NCBI GenBank assembly: GCA_019459285.1
Contig: JAIBEL010000054.1
Location: 1 to 64,000 of the forward strand
Reading direction: 5' to 3'
DNA: 64,000 nucleotides
DNA from: Rhizobium sp.
GTDB taxonomy: Bacteria; Pseudomonadota; Gammaproteobacteria; Burkholderiales; Thiobacillaceae
The notes below the pieces were generated by a model. That model saw only the letters and a program-made list of their open reading frames with translations. It was not told the DNA's origin and ran no database searches. The first letter of the stretch is position 1. Each line of letters opens with the position of its first letter. Shown here in pieces: positions 34,473-42,546 of this stretch. The translations under genes and the position numbers were made by a program.

Positions 34473-34826
34473 ATGAAAACTTCCGAGTACTTGGACTTAC
34501 TGGTCAAACAGAAGGGTAGAGGCGCCAACGCCGAACTCGCTCGAATGCTAGGCGTTCACAGGGCCGCGATCACAAATTATCAAACTGGCCACAGAATCAT
34601 GGATGACTACACAGCATCCAAGATTGCGGACATGCTTGGTATCGATCAAATGGAATTGATTGCTCAGGCGAACGCCGAAAGAGAGAAAGACGCTGAGAAG
34701 AAGGCTTATTGGGAAGCCAAAGCGAAAGCGGCCCGCAAAAGTCGCGGGCCGCTGAATAAGGTGGTGGCCAGTCTCGGAATCGAACCAAGGACACGCGGAT
34801 TTTCAATCCGCTGCTCTACCAACTGA
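34473..34826 (+). CDS. HTH regulator of the prophage, frame crosses attR
   Basis: A 117-residue protein with an N-terminal HTH (NAELARMLGVHRAAITNYQTG; residues about 18-60) and a charged helix (ANAEREKDAEKKAYWEAKAK). From residue 97 on it is encoded by the 46-bp att core, and its last six residues and stop lie in the tRNA-Phe gene. In the circular phage the same frame would continue past the core into bases 24220-24344 and give about 152 residues. It faces the ssDNA-binding gene and is the probable lysogeny repressor (inference). Confidence 0.85.
   Translation: MKTSEYLDLLVKQKGRGANAELARMLGVHRAAITNYQTGHRIMDDYTASKIADMLGIDQMELIAQANAEREKDAEKKAYWEAKAKAARKSRGPLNKVVASLGIEPRTRGFSIRCSTN
34727..34753 (-). 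terminator. Phage-supplied terminator for tRNA-Phe
   Basis: Perfect 10-base arms around a seven-base loop, followed leftward by TTCGCTTTGG, eight bases past the tRNA CCA end. It lies inside the coding region of the HTH gene. It replaces the host hairpin that now lies left of attL and is similar to it in sequence. Confidence 0.6.
34761..34806 (-). repeat. attR: 46-bp core within tRNA-Phe
   Basis: Identical to 24174-24219. It covers the 3' half of the intact tRNA-Phe from the anticodon stem to just past CCA, so the phage restores the gene on insertion. Confidence 0.95.
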
Positions 34827-34837
34827 GCTAACTGGCC
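34762..34837 (-). tRNA. tRNA-Phe (GAA)
   Basis: A 76-base gene with CCA encoded. Acceptor stem GGCCAGT/ACTGGCC pairs fully, D arm GCTC/GAGC, anticodon arm GCGGA-TTGAAAA-TCCGC with anticodon GAA, and T arm CTTGG-TTCGATT-CCGAG are all canonical. Confidence 0.98.
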
Positions 34838-34949
34838 TAATATGCAATACGGTTAAAAACAAGCACTTCGCCGCAAGCATCGCAGTCGACCGCACCTGTC
34901 CGTCGTTGCAAACGTAAGAAAAAATCCCGCCTGTTTGCAAAGGCAGGCG

Positions 34950-34978
34950 AGTATAAGCGAGGCGCCCCGTTTTGTGAA
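34950..34978 (-). promoter_or_regulatory. Sigma-70 promoter upstream of tRNA-Phe
   Basis: TTCACA and TATACT are spaced exactly 17 bases (each 5 of 6 to consensus). The start point near 34943 would give a leader of about 105 bases before the tRNA. A second AT-rich stretch right before the tRNA may hold another start. Confidence 0.6.
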
Positions 34979-35147
34979 GCCGGGTCGTGCGCGCGTTGCA
35001 TAAACTTCTTCTCAGTTAGGCATGTTGTCGAGGGCGCCCCGGCGGCCATGTAGCCTGGACGGCGGCACGTCCAGCTTAATTTTGAATGCCCACTCTAACT
35101 GACAGGTTTTATACTGCGGCCCTTATATCGCCGCCGAACCTTTATCA

Positions 35148-37232
35148 GTGAACCCCCTTAATTCCAAGCATTACCCGGATCGCCATATCCTGGCCGTCAC
35201 GTTCTTGGTCATGCTGGTCTTGCTCGTACTTGACCAGTTGATCGACAGACTTATTGCCGAGAATTATGCACCGGGGATATTCGGACCAGATGGTTCGTGG
35301 TCAGACCATGTGCCGCACTTGCTTCTGGCCATGTTCGGTGCCCTTCTTTTTTACATTTATTTCCTGCCCCTTGCCCGGAAGCTCAGGGAGTCTCAGAGCA
35401 TTTTGACCGAGGCCTTGCACAAGAATGAGCTGATCCTGAAGCATGCGGGGGAAGGGATTTATGGGTTGGACAACCAGGGGAGAATGACTTTCGTCAACCC
35501 CGCGGCTGAGCGGATGCTGGGTTACACCCAGGCGGATATGGGCAAGGACCTCGTCAATCACATCACTCATCGTGAAAATTGCGTCGGCTGTTCACTGCCC
35601 ATCGAAGAATGCTCGATACTTGCAGCCTGCCGCGATGGCGCCCTGCAGCATTGTGATGACGCGATTTTCTGGCGCAAGGATGGGCGTCCCCTCGATGTGC
35701 AATACATCAGTGCCCCGATTCTGGAAGCGGGGCAGATCACTGGTGCAGTGGTGGTTTTCAGCGACAACACGGCACGCAAGCAGAACGAGGCCATCCTCGC
35801 CAGATGGCAGCAGATTTTCGACCATGCCGAATGGGGCGTGATTGTCTACAGTGTCGAGGCAGGGCAAATCGAACTCATCAATCCTGCTTTCGCCCGGATG
35901 CACGGCTACAGCGTGGAGGAACTCTCCGGCTGGTCGGTGGCCGAATTCTTCGTGGAAGAGAGCAGGGCGGATCTTCCGCGCCATATTCAGAAGACTCACG
36001 AGACGGGCCATCACATCTGGGAGGCGTGGCACATGCGCAAGGACGGTAGCCGCTTTCCGGTCCAGATCGATGCCACGGCAGTCAAGGATGACGCAGGTCA
36101 GGTCCTTTATCGTATCGTCAACGTGCAGGACATCACGGAGCGTCGTCGGGCCGAAGATATCCTGCGCGAGAGCGAAGCGCATCTGGCCCGTGCCCAGGCG
36201 CAGGGCAAGCTTGGGAGTTGGTGGCTGGACATCTCCAATGACGTGCTGGAATGGTCTGCGGAGTGCTACCGCATCTTTGCCCTGTCTCCGGACACCCCGC
36301 TCAATTTCCAAACTTTCCTGGATTGCGTGCATCCAGACGACCGCGATTATGTGGATCACTCCTGGCGTACCGCGGTAGCGGGGGGGGCTGCCTATGACAT
36401 CCAGCATCGTATCGTCTCCGCAGGCAAGATAAAGTGGGTGCGCGAACGTGCCGATCTCGAGGTTGCCGAAGACGGCACCTTGGTTCGAGGCGTCGGTACA
36501 GTACAGGACATTACTGAACTTAAGCAGCACGAGAATGAGTTGCTGCGTTCGCGGAAAAGCCTGCGAGAACTCGCTGCGCATCACGAGGCTGTCCGGGAGG
36601 CCGAGCGCACCCGTATCGCACGCGAAATTCACGACGAACTCGGGCAGTACCTCACTGCGCTGCGGATGGATGCGTCCATGCTGGGAATCCGCTTTGGTGC
36701 GGACAATCCTGAGCTGGAGCGTCAGGTCGATGGCATGAAAAAGACCATCGACACCACCATAGGCGTGGTACGCAACCTGGCGACTACGTTGCGCCCCGGG
36801 GCCTTGGATATGGGCCTGGTTTCGGCCGCGGAATGGCTGCTCTCCGGATTTGAGGAGCGCACCCGGATTCGTTGCCATCTGTATGCGCCCCAGGAATCCT
36901 TGGGCCTGGACGATGAGCGCAGCACCGCCGCCTTCCGCATCCTGCAGGAATCCCTCACCAACGTCGCCCGTTACGCCAATGCGGCAGAGGTGAACGTGCG
37001 CATCGAACTGGCCGACGGTGTCCTGGAAATGGATATCCGCGACGACGGCGTCGGCTTCGACCCTATGGAGGTGCGAAGCCGCAAGACCTTCGGCCTGTTG
37101 GGGATGCGCGAGCGGGCATTGCAGTTTGGCGGCGAGTCCAATATAGACTCCGCACCGGGTTCCGGGACTATCGTGCGAATCCGCATTCCATGTACAAGGG
37201 AGACGCTTGATGATCCGCATCCTTATTGGTGA
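35148..37232 (+). CDS. Membrane PAS histidine kinase (NarX/UhpB type)
   Basis: A 694-residue kinase starting at GTG. Two membrane helices (about 13-32 and 58-76) precede three PAS domains (about 85-205, 215-335, 345-470). The first PAS has a cysteine-rich insert (CVGC, EEC, AAC). The HisKA_3 box ERTRIAREIHDELGQYL contains phospho-acceptor His495, followed by a HATPase with DDGVGFD and GLLGMRER. HisKA_3 kinases pair with LuxR-type regulators, and such a gene overlaps its 3' end. The -10-like TATACT at 35110-35115 may be its promoter. The signal is unknown. Confidence 0.92.
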   Translation: MNPLNSKHYPDRHILAVTFLVMLVLLVLDQLIDRLIAENYAPGIFGPDGSWSDHVPHLLLAMFGALLFYIYFLPLARKLRESQSILTEALHKNELILKHAGEGIYGLDNQGRMTFVNPAAERMLGYTQADMGKDLVNHITHRENCVGCSLPIEECSILAACRDGALQHCDDAIFWRKDGRPLDVQYISAPILEAGQITGAVVVFSDNTARKQNEAILARWQQIFDHAEWGVIVYSVEAGQIELINPAFARMHGYSVEELSGWSVAEFFVEESRADLPRHIQKTHETGHHIWEAWHMRKDGSRFPVQIDATAVKDDAGQVLYRIVNVQDITERRRAEDILRESEAHLARAQAQGKLGSWWLDISNDVLEWSAECYRIFALSPDTPLNFQTFLDCVHPDDRDYVDHSWRTAVAGGAAYDIQHRIVSAGKIKWVRERADLEVAEDGTLVRGVGTVQDITELKQHENELLRSRKSLRELAAHHEAVREAERTRIAREIHDELGQYLTALRMDASMLGIRFGADNPELERQVDGMKKTIDTTIGVVRNLATTLRPGALDMGLVSAAEWLLSGFEERTRIRCHLYAPQESLGLDDERSTAAFRILQESLTNVARYANAAEVNVRIELADGVLEMDIRDDGVGFDPMEVRSRKTFGLLGMRERALQFGGESNIDSAPGSGTIVRIRIPCTRETLDDPHPYW

Positions 37233-37839
37233 TGATCACGCCATCGTCCGCCAGGGTCTGCGCCAGGTGCTCGCCCTGATGTCGGAACTGGAACTGGCGG
37301 GCGAGGCGAAAAACGGCTGGGAAGTGATCGAGCAGGTCCGCACCTGCGCCCCCGATCTGCTGCTGCTGGACATGAACATGCCCGGTCCGAGCGGGGTGGA
37401 ACTGATCAAGCGGGTGCGCGAGGAAGCTCCGCGGCTGCCCATCCTGGTGCTCTCCATGCATGGAGAGAGTCAGATTGCCGGGCGTGCCATCAAGGCCGGC
37501 GCTACCGGCTACCTGACCAAGGATAGCGAGCCGGAAACCCTGATTCTTGCCATCCGTCAGGTGGCCAGCGGGGCTCACTATGTCGAACCTGCGGTCGCCG
37601 AGCGCCTGTTGTTTCAGCCCTCGCCCGGGGAAGCCGCTGCGCCGCACCTCACCCTGTCCGACCGCGAATATCAGATATTCCTGAGGCTCGCCCAGGGACG
37701 CGGCGTGACGGAGATCGGCGAGGAACTCCATCTTTCCGCCAAGACCGTCAGCACCCACAAAGCGCGCCTGATGAAAAAACTGGGCGTGGACAATATCAGC
37801 GACCTGGTGCGTTATGCGTTGAACCGCGACCTGGCCTGA
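37210..37839 (+). CDS. NarL/FixJ-family response regulator
   Basis: A 209-residue protein with a receiver (phospho-acceptor Asp in LLLLDMNMPG) and a LuxR-type HTH (LTLSDREYQIFLRLAQGRGV, then LSAKTVSTHKARLMKKL). It overlaps the kinase gene by 23 bases and is surely its partner. A palindrome of two inverted heptads lies 41 bases past its stop and may be a target. Confidence 0.93.
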   Translation: MIRILIGDDHAIVRQGLRQVLALMSELELAGEAKNGWEVIEQVRTCAPDLLLLDMNMPGPSGVELIKRVREEAPRLPILVLSMHGESQIAGRAIKAGATGYLTKDSEPETLILAIRQVASGAHYVEPAVAERLLFQPSPGEAAAPHLTLSDREYQIFLRLAQGRGVTEIGEELHLSAKTVSTHKARLMKKLGVDNISDLVRYALNRDLA

Positions 37840-37879
37840 CTGCTGCACAGCACTGTGTTTCCCTGAAGCCCTCTCGGTA

Positions 37880-37893
37880 TAGGAATATTCCTA
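37880..37893. promoter_or_regulatory. Inverted heptad palindrome, candidate response-regulator site
   Basis: TAGGAATATTCCTA is a perfect 14-base palindrome, that is two inverted heptads; with three flanking bases per side only one pair fails. BvgA/NarL-type regulators bind inverted heptads such as TTTCCTA. It lies in the 158-base gap before the chemotaxis genes. Confidence 0.5.
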
Positions 37894-37997
37894 CACGGGA
37901 TTCGGACTTCACTGACTGCATGGCAACGGCTTCCACCGATACGGACGTCTGATCATCGCGCCGTTACCTCTCCCATGTTTGTGCGGGGTGGACTGCG

Positions 37998-38375
37998 ATG
38001 AAATTGCTGATCGTGGATGATTCGTCGGCCGTATATGGCCGCTTGCTGGAGATGCTGGGAGGGGTGGAGCACCTTACCGCACTCTCCATCGCGCGTTCCC
38101 TGCACGAGGCGGTGGAAAAAGGCCGCCAGTTCTGTCCGGATGCCGTCGTGCTCGACGTGCGCCTGCCCGACGGCAGCGGCCTGGACGCGCTGTCCCGGAT
38201 CAAGCAGGACTCCCCAGACACGCGCGTGTACATATTCACCAACGAGATCGAGTTCCGGGACAAGGCCCGACGCGCTGGCGCGGATGGATTCTTTGACAAA
38301 TCCCTGGAATTCGAAGCGCTGGTTGCGCACTTGCTGAGCGGCGTCACCCATTCCGGGTCGGGAGGCGGGCAATGA
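37998..38375 (+). CDS. Single-domain response regulator
   Basis: A 125-residue receiver without output domain: acidic pair in IVDDSS, phospho-acceptor in VVLDVRLPDGSG and a lysine in FFDKSLEFE. It overlaps the following MCP-like gene by four bases (ATGA), so it may be a CheY-like output or phosphate sink of this chemotaxis system. Confidence 0.88.
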   Translation: MKLLIVDDSSAVYGRLLEMLGGVEHLTALSIARSLHEAVEKGRQFCPDAVVLDVRLPDGSGLDALSRIKQDSPDTRVYIFTNEIEFRDKARRAGADGFFDKSLEFEALVAHLLSGVTHSGSGGGQ

Positions 38376-39577
38376 ATGCGGCCGTGGCACATGATCGTCG
38401 TGTCGCCGGATTGGTGTGGGCGGTTTGCACTGGAGTCGGCTTGCTCGGCGCTGCCGCCGCTTTTGCCGCTGCTGCAGCCAGTGCGCTCTGGGCCGCAGGG
38501 GCTGGACTGACGAGTGTGCTCGCGGGTGGCTTTCTTGCCGCCCGGGTCCACAGCGCACTCGCCGTGGCCCGGGGCGCAGCAGGGGAAGCCAGTTCGACCC
38601 AGTTGCCGCTAGCTCCCAGCGCCGACGGTCTGGACACATTGTGCGGCGAGGTGTTGCCCATCTGGAATCGCCAGATTGAAACCGCCCGCAGCCAGACCGA
38701 AACGTCCCTGGTCGATCTGGCCATATGTTTTGGCGACATTCATCAGCGCCTTGATGCGGCGCTGGGGCTGTACCGCAACAGTTCAGACGGGATGTCAGTC
38801 GGCAGCAGCGCCGACGTCACGGACATGCTGGAAAAGGGACAGAACGACCTGTCGGCCATGCTCTCGACGCTGCGTGCCGGTCTCGTGGCCAAGGAAGAGA
38901 TGCTCGAACGCATCCATGAAATGGCCCGTTTTTCGGGTGAACTCAAGGCTATGGCGGGGTTGGTTTCCGACCTTGCCAATCAGACCAAGCTGGTGTCGCT
39001 CAATGCTGCCATCGAGGCTGCGTGGGCAGGCGAGGCCGGCCGCGGGTTCGCGGTGATCGCCGATGAGGTGCGCAAGCTGTCCACCCTGTCCGGGGATACC
39101 GGTAAGCAAATCACCTCCCGTGTGGACAGCGTGACCGAGGCGATCCAAAGCGCCGTGCAGATTGCAGAGCGCTATGCAGAGCAGGACGCCCGCGCCATGC
39201 GGGATTCCGAGCAGCTTATCGAAGGCGTGCTCAATGTGTTTCGTGGGGCAGTGGAGCATCTGACTCACGTCGCAACTCAATTCCAGCATGAAGGCCAGGC
39301 GGTGCAGGAGACAGTTTCCGGCGTCATTGTCTCCCTCCAGTTTCAGGATCGGGTCAGTCAGATCTTGCGCCAGACCATGGATGACATGGCCCGCCTGGAA
39401 GGTGTCCTGTCCGAGAACAGGGAGCGTGGCGCCCGTGGAGAGCCCGCCCCGCCTATCGACGTGGCGGCCTGGCTTGATCAGCTCTCCCGTACCTACACGA
39501 CGCTTGAGCAAGTGGACAACCACCAGGGCACGCAAAGCAATGCGCCTGGCAACGCAAACGAAATTACCTTCTTTTAG
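38372..39577 (+). CDS. Short methyl-accepting chemotaxis protein
   Basis: A 401-residue protein with two adjacent N-terminal membrane helices (about 14-60) and no periplasmic ligand domain, then a signalling region with the hairpin tip [31 protein letters not shown] split here for clarity as [11 protein letters not shown] and GRGFAVIADEVRKL. It may sense membrane or cytoplasmic state, or receive input from a partner. Confidence 0.85.
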   Translation: MNAAVAHDRRVAGLVWAVCTGVGLLGAAAAFAAAAASALWAAGAGLTSVLAGGFLAARVHSALAVARGAAGEASSTQLPLAPSADGLDTLCGEVLPIWNRQIETARSQTETSLVDLAICFGDIHQRLDAALGLYRNSSDGMSVGSSADVTDMLEKGQNDLSAMLSTLRAGLVAKEEMLERIHEMARFSGELKAMAGLVSDLANQTKLVSLNAAIEAAWAGEAGRGFAVIADEVRKLSTLSGDTGKQITSRVDSVTEAIQSAVQIAERYAEQDARAMRDSEQLIEGVLNVFRGAVEHLTHVATQFQHEGQAVQETVSGVIVSLQFQDRVSQILRQTMDDMARLEGVLSENRERGARGEPAPPIDVAAWLDQLSRTYTTLEQVDNHQGTQSNAPGNANEITFF

Positions 39578-39585
39578 GAGAAAAC

Positions 39586-39954
39586 ATGGCCAAGACCATT
39601 TTGATCGTTGACGACTCGGCATCCGTTCGCCAGGTCGTGGGGTTGACCCTGAAAGGGGCAGGCTATGACGTCGTCGATGCGGTCGACGGCAAGGATGCGC
39701 TGAGCAAGCTCGACGGACGCAAGCTGCATCTGGTCATCAGCGACGTGAACATGCCAAACATGGATGGCATTTCCTTCGTCAAGGAAATGAAGGCCAAGCC
39801 CGCCTATAAATTCATCCCCGTCATCATGCTCACCACCGAAGGCAGCGAGGCCAAGAAACGCGACGGCCAGATGGCCGGCGCCAAGGCCTGGGTGGTCAAG
39901 CCGTTCCAGCCCGCCCAGATGCTGGATGCGGTGTCGAAGCTGATTCTGCCGTAA
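39586..39954 (+). CDS. cheY: Chemotaxis response regulator CheY
   Basis: A 122-residue receiver: IVDDSAS, phospho-acceptor Asp in VISDVNMPNMDG, Thr in MLTTEGSEA and Lys in WVVKPFQPAQML. It matches CheY, which binds the flagellar switch or a pilus motor when phosphorylated by CheA. Confidence 0.93.
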   Translation: MAKTILIVDDSASVRQVVGLTLKGAGYDVVDAVDGKDALSKLDGRKLHLVISDVNMPNMDGISFVKEMKAKPAYKFIPVIMLTTEGSEAKKRDGQMAGAKAWVVKPFQPAQMLDAVSKLILP

Positions 39955-39970
39955 GCACCCGGAGACGTCC

Positions 39971-40306
39971 ATGGAACTTGACAGCGAACGCCACGAAAAC
40001 CGTCTGTGCCTGCATGCCGCCGGCGAGATGACCATCTATAGTGCCGCCGAGCTTAAGCCTACCATCCTGGCGGCGCTTGAACAGAGCGACGAAGTCGACA
40101 TCGATCTCTCGGAGGTCAGCGAAGTGGATACCAGCGGCGTGCAATTGCTCATGCTCATGAAGCGCGAGGCGCTGGCGGCCGGCAAGGGGCTGACGTTGTC
40201 CGGGCACAGCCCGGCGGTGCTGGAAGTGTTCGAACTGCTCGGACTGGGCAGCTGGTTCGGTGACCCCCAGGTGTTGCCGGCGGGCGTGGCAAGGAGGGTA
40301 GCATGA
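39971..40306 (+). CDS. STAS-domain protein of the chemotaxis cluster
   Basis: A 111-residue STAS fold (VDIDLSEVSEVDTSGVQLLM), with the serine that anti-sigma antagonists carry as a phospho-site (DTSG). It overlaps cheA by four bases. STAS proteins between CheY and CheA are known from several proteobacterial clusters; their role is unclear. Confidence 0.88.
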   Translation: MELDSERHENRLCLHAAGEMTIYSAAELKPTILAALEQSDEVDIDLSEVSEVDTSGVQLLMLMKREALAAGKGLTLSGHSPAVLEVFELLGLGSWFGDPQVLPAGVARRVA

Positions 40307-42507
40307 GTTTGGATCTGGGCGACGCCCTGCAAACCTTTTTCGCGGAAAGCCGCAGCCTGCTTCAGGAGATGGAGGAAGGCCTGTTGCGCCTGGAGACCGC
40401 CCCCGACGATGCTGAAGCGGTCAACGCCGTGTTTCGCGCCGCCCACACCATCAAGGGCTCTTCCGGCCTGTTCGGCCTGGACGACATCGTTGCCTTCACC
40501 CACAAGGCCGAGAGCGTGCTGGACCGGGTGCGCAACGGCGAACTGGCTCTGAACGAGGGGCTGATCGGCCTGTTCCTGGGCTGCCGCGACCATATCGAAC
40601 GGCTGTTGGACATCACCGCAGACGGCACGGAAATGGACGCCGACACCCGTCACCAGGGCGAGGCACTGGCGGCCCAGTTGGGCCAGTGCATGGGGCCGGC
40701 CGCGCTTCCCGCCGAGACGGAAGCACCGCTGCAAAGCCTGGGCGGCGGCCGGATGGCGGGCGATACCTGGCACATCTCGCTGCGCTTCGGTCGGGACGTA
40801 CTGAAGAATGGCATGGATCCGCTGTCATTCATCCGTTACCTCGGCACCCTCGGTGAAATCGCCCATCTCACCACGCTCGACGATGCCCTGCCGGCCGCCG
40901 CCGCAATGGATCCCGAGTGCTGCTACCTGGGCTTCGAGATCCGGCTGCGCAGCGAGGCGGACAAAGCCCGCATCGAGGGCGTGTTCGAATTCGTGCGCGA
41001 CGACTGCCAGCTCCACATCCTGCCGCCCGGCAGCCGGGTGGCGGATTACATCGAGTTGATCGAGATGCTGCCGGAGAACAACAGCCGCCTAGGAGAGATC
41101 CTGGTGGCGTGCGGGGCGGTGACCCAGCGCGAACTGGACGAGTCGCTTGCCCTCCAGGCTTGCGAAAACGCCCGCGAGGAAGCGCCCCAGCCCCTGGGCG
41201 AGATCCTGGTCGGGCGCCAGATCGTCCAGCCGGAACTGGTCGACGCGGCGCTCACCAAGCAAAAGGAAGTGCGCCTTCGCCAGACTCAGGAAGCCCGCTT
41301 CATTAGGGTTCATGCCGACAAGCTGGACGAACTCATCAACCTGGTTGGCGAGTTGGTCATCGCCGGCGCCGGCGCCACCCTGCTGGCACAACGACAGGGC
41401 AACGGCGCCATGCAAGAAGCCAGCGCACTTGTGTCGCGCCTGGTCGAGGAAATCCGCGGCGGCGCGCTGCGACTGCGCATGGTGCCGATCGGCGAAACCT
41501 TCAGCCGCTTCCAGCGTGTGGTGCGCGACGTGAGCAAGGAGTTGGGCAAGGACATCGAGCTGGTCGTCACCGGTGCCGAAACGGAACTGGACAAGAGTGT
41601 TGTTGAAAAGATCGGCGATCCGCTCACCCACTTGGTGCGCAATTCCATGGACCACGGCATCGAGTCGGCCGAAGTGCGTGCCTCGCGCGGCAAGCCGGCC
41701 AAAGGAAAACTGAGGCTCAACGCCTATCACGACTCCGGCAGCATCGTCATTGAAGTCGGCGATGACGGCGGCGGCCTGAACAGGGACAGGATTCTCGGCA
41801 AGGCCATCGAGCGGGGCATCGTCGGTGCCAATCAGAGCCTCAGCGACCGCGAAATCTACAACCTCATCTTCGAGGCAGGCTTCTCCACCGCCGATCAGGT
41901 GAGCAACCTGTCCGGCCGCGGCGTGGGCATGGACGTGGTGCGGCGCAACATCGAGGCCCTGCGCGGCACGGTGGAGCTGGACAGCACGCCGGGTGAGGGC
42001 ACCACCGTGCGCATCCGCCTGCCGCTGACCCTGGCCATCATCGACGGCTTCCTGGTCGGCGTGGGCGATTCTGCCTACGTGGTGCCGCTGGAAATGGTGT
42101 TGGAGTGCGTGGAGCTGTCCGACGTGGACCGCCAGGCGCTGGCCCTCCGTGCCTACGTCAACCTGCGCGGCGAAGTGCTGCCGTTCGTGCGGCTGCGCGA
42201 CCACTTCGAGGTCGATGGTCATGGGACGCGCCGCGAAAACATCGTGGTCGTCCACTACGCCGGGCACAAGGCCGGTCTCGTGGTCGACCAGTTGATGGGG
42301 GAGTTCCAGACGGTGATCAAGCCGCTGGGGAAAATGTTCTCGAAGGTCAAGGGCATCAGCGGTTCCACCATTCTGGGGACCGGCGACGTGGCCTTGATTC
42401 TGGATGTGCCGTCTTTAGTGCAGCAGGCGGCGGCCCGGGAAGCCGGGTTAAACAGGGAAGCCGGGCAATCCGGCCCGGCGGACCGGGCAACTGCGTCTGT
42501 TCAATGA
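40303..42507 (+). CDS. cheA: Chemotaxis kinase CheA with tandem MshEN-like motifs
   Basis: A 734-residue kinase. P1 Hpt domain (1-105, phospho-acceptor His48 in FRAAHTIKGSSG), a P2-like domain (151-255, HISLRFGRDVLKNGMDPLSF), then two 24-residue motifs (262-285 beginning RLGEILVACGAV; 297-320 beginning PLGEILVGRQIV), P3/P4 (about 328-585 with RNSMDHGIE, DDGGGL and GRGVGMDVVRRN) and P5 CheW-like domain (590-720). The motifs fit the MshEN consensus RLGxx[LVI][LVI]xxG, a c-di-GMP-binding unit of GspE/MshE ATPases. Starts within the STAS gene. Confidence 0.93.
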   Translation: MSLDLGDALQTFFAESRSLLQEMEEGLLRLETAPDDAEAVNAVFRAAHTIKGSSGLFGLDDIVAFTHKAESVLDRVRNGELALNEGLIGLFLGCRDHIERLLDITADGTEMDADTRHQGEALAAQLGQCMGPAALPAETEAPLQSLGGGRMAGDTWHISLRFGRDVLKNGMDPLSFIRYLGTLGEIAHLTTLDDALPAAAAMDPECCYLGFEIRLRSEADKARIEGVFEFVRDDCQLHILPPGSRVADYIELIEMLPENNSRLGEILVACGAVTQRELDESLALQACENAREEAPQPLGEILVGRQIVQPELVDAALTKQKEVRLRQTQEARFIRVHADKLDELINLVGELVIAGAGATLLAQRQGNGAMQEASALVSRLVEEIRGGALRLRMVPIGETFSRFQRVVRDVSKELGKDIELVVTGAETELDKSVVEKIGDPLTHLVRNSMDHGIESAEVRASRGKPAKGKLRLNAYHDSGSIVIEVGDDGGGLNRDRILGKAIERGIVGANQSLSDREIYNLIFEAGFSTADQVSNLSGRGVGMDVVRRNIEALRGTVELDSTPGEGTTVRIRLPLTLAIIDGFLVGVGDSAYVVPLEMVLECVELSDVDRQALALRAYVNLRGEVLPFVRLRDHFEVDGHGTRRENIVVVHYAGHKAGLVVDQLMGEFQTVIKPLGKMFSKVKGISGSTILGTGDVALILDVPSLVQQAAAREAGLNREAGQSGPADRATASVQ

Positions 42508-42546
42508 TTCAAGACATCACACTTTAAAAGTTAAGGAGAGTTACAA

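Larger units (their letters stand above)
24174..34806. mobile_element. Complete filamentous phage (inovirus) prophage in tRNA-Phe
   Basis: A 10.6-kb element bounded by perfect 46-bp repeats. It holds a tyrosine integrase next to attL, Rep, ssDNA-binding protein, coat, adhesin, DUF2523, Zot and secretin genes in the order usual for inoviruses, an immunity region, and a cargo segment (toxin-antitoxin, DUF2726, small genes). The structural genes are intact, so the prophage may still be productive (inference). Unlike CTX-type phages that use XerCD and a host secretin, this one encodes both its own recombinase and its own secretin. Confidence 0.93.

Noticed and set aside
24174..34806. XerCD/dif-type integration
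   Set aside because: No dif-like sequence was found at the borders, while a tyrosine integrase and tRNA att repeats are present.
34918..34949. Attenuator-like hairpin with T-run between promoter and tRNA-Phe
   Set aside because: The left stem lies at or before the predicted start point, so the hairpin would not be fully transcribed from that promoter.
40036..42267. Long antisense open frames across the chemotaxis genes
   Set aside because: They are shadows of high-GC coding DNA, with His/Gln/Arg/Ala-rich composition and no ribosome sites; the sense genes have clear domains.
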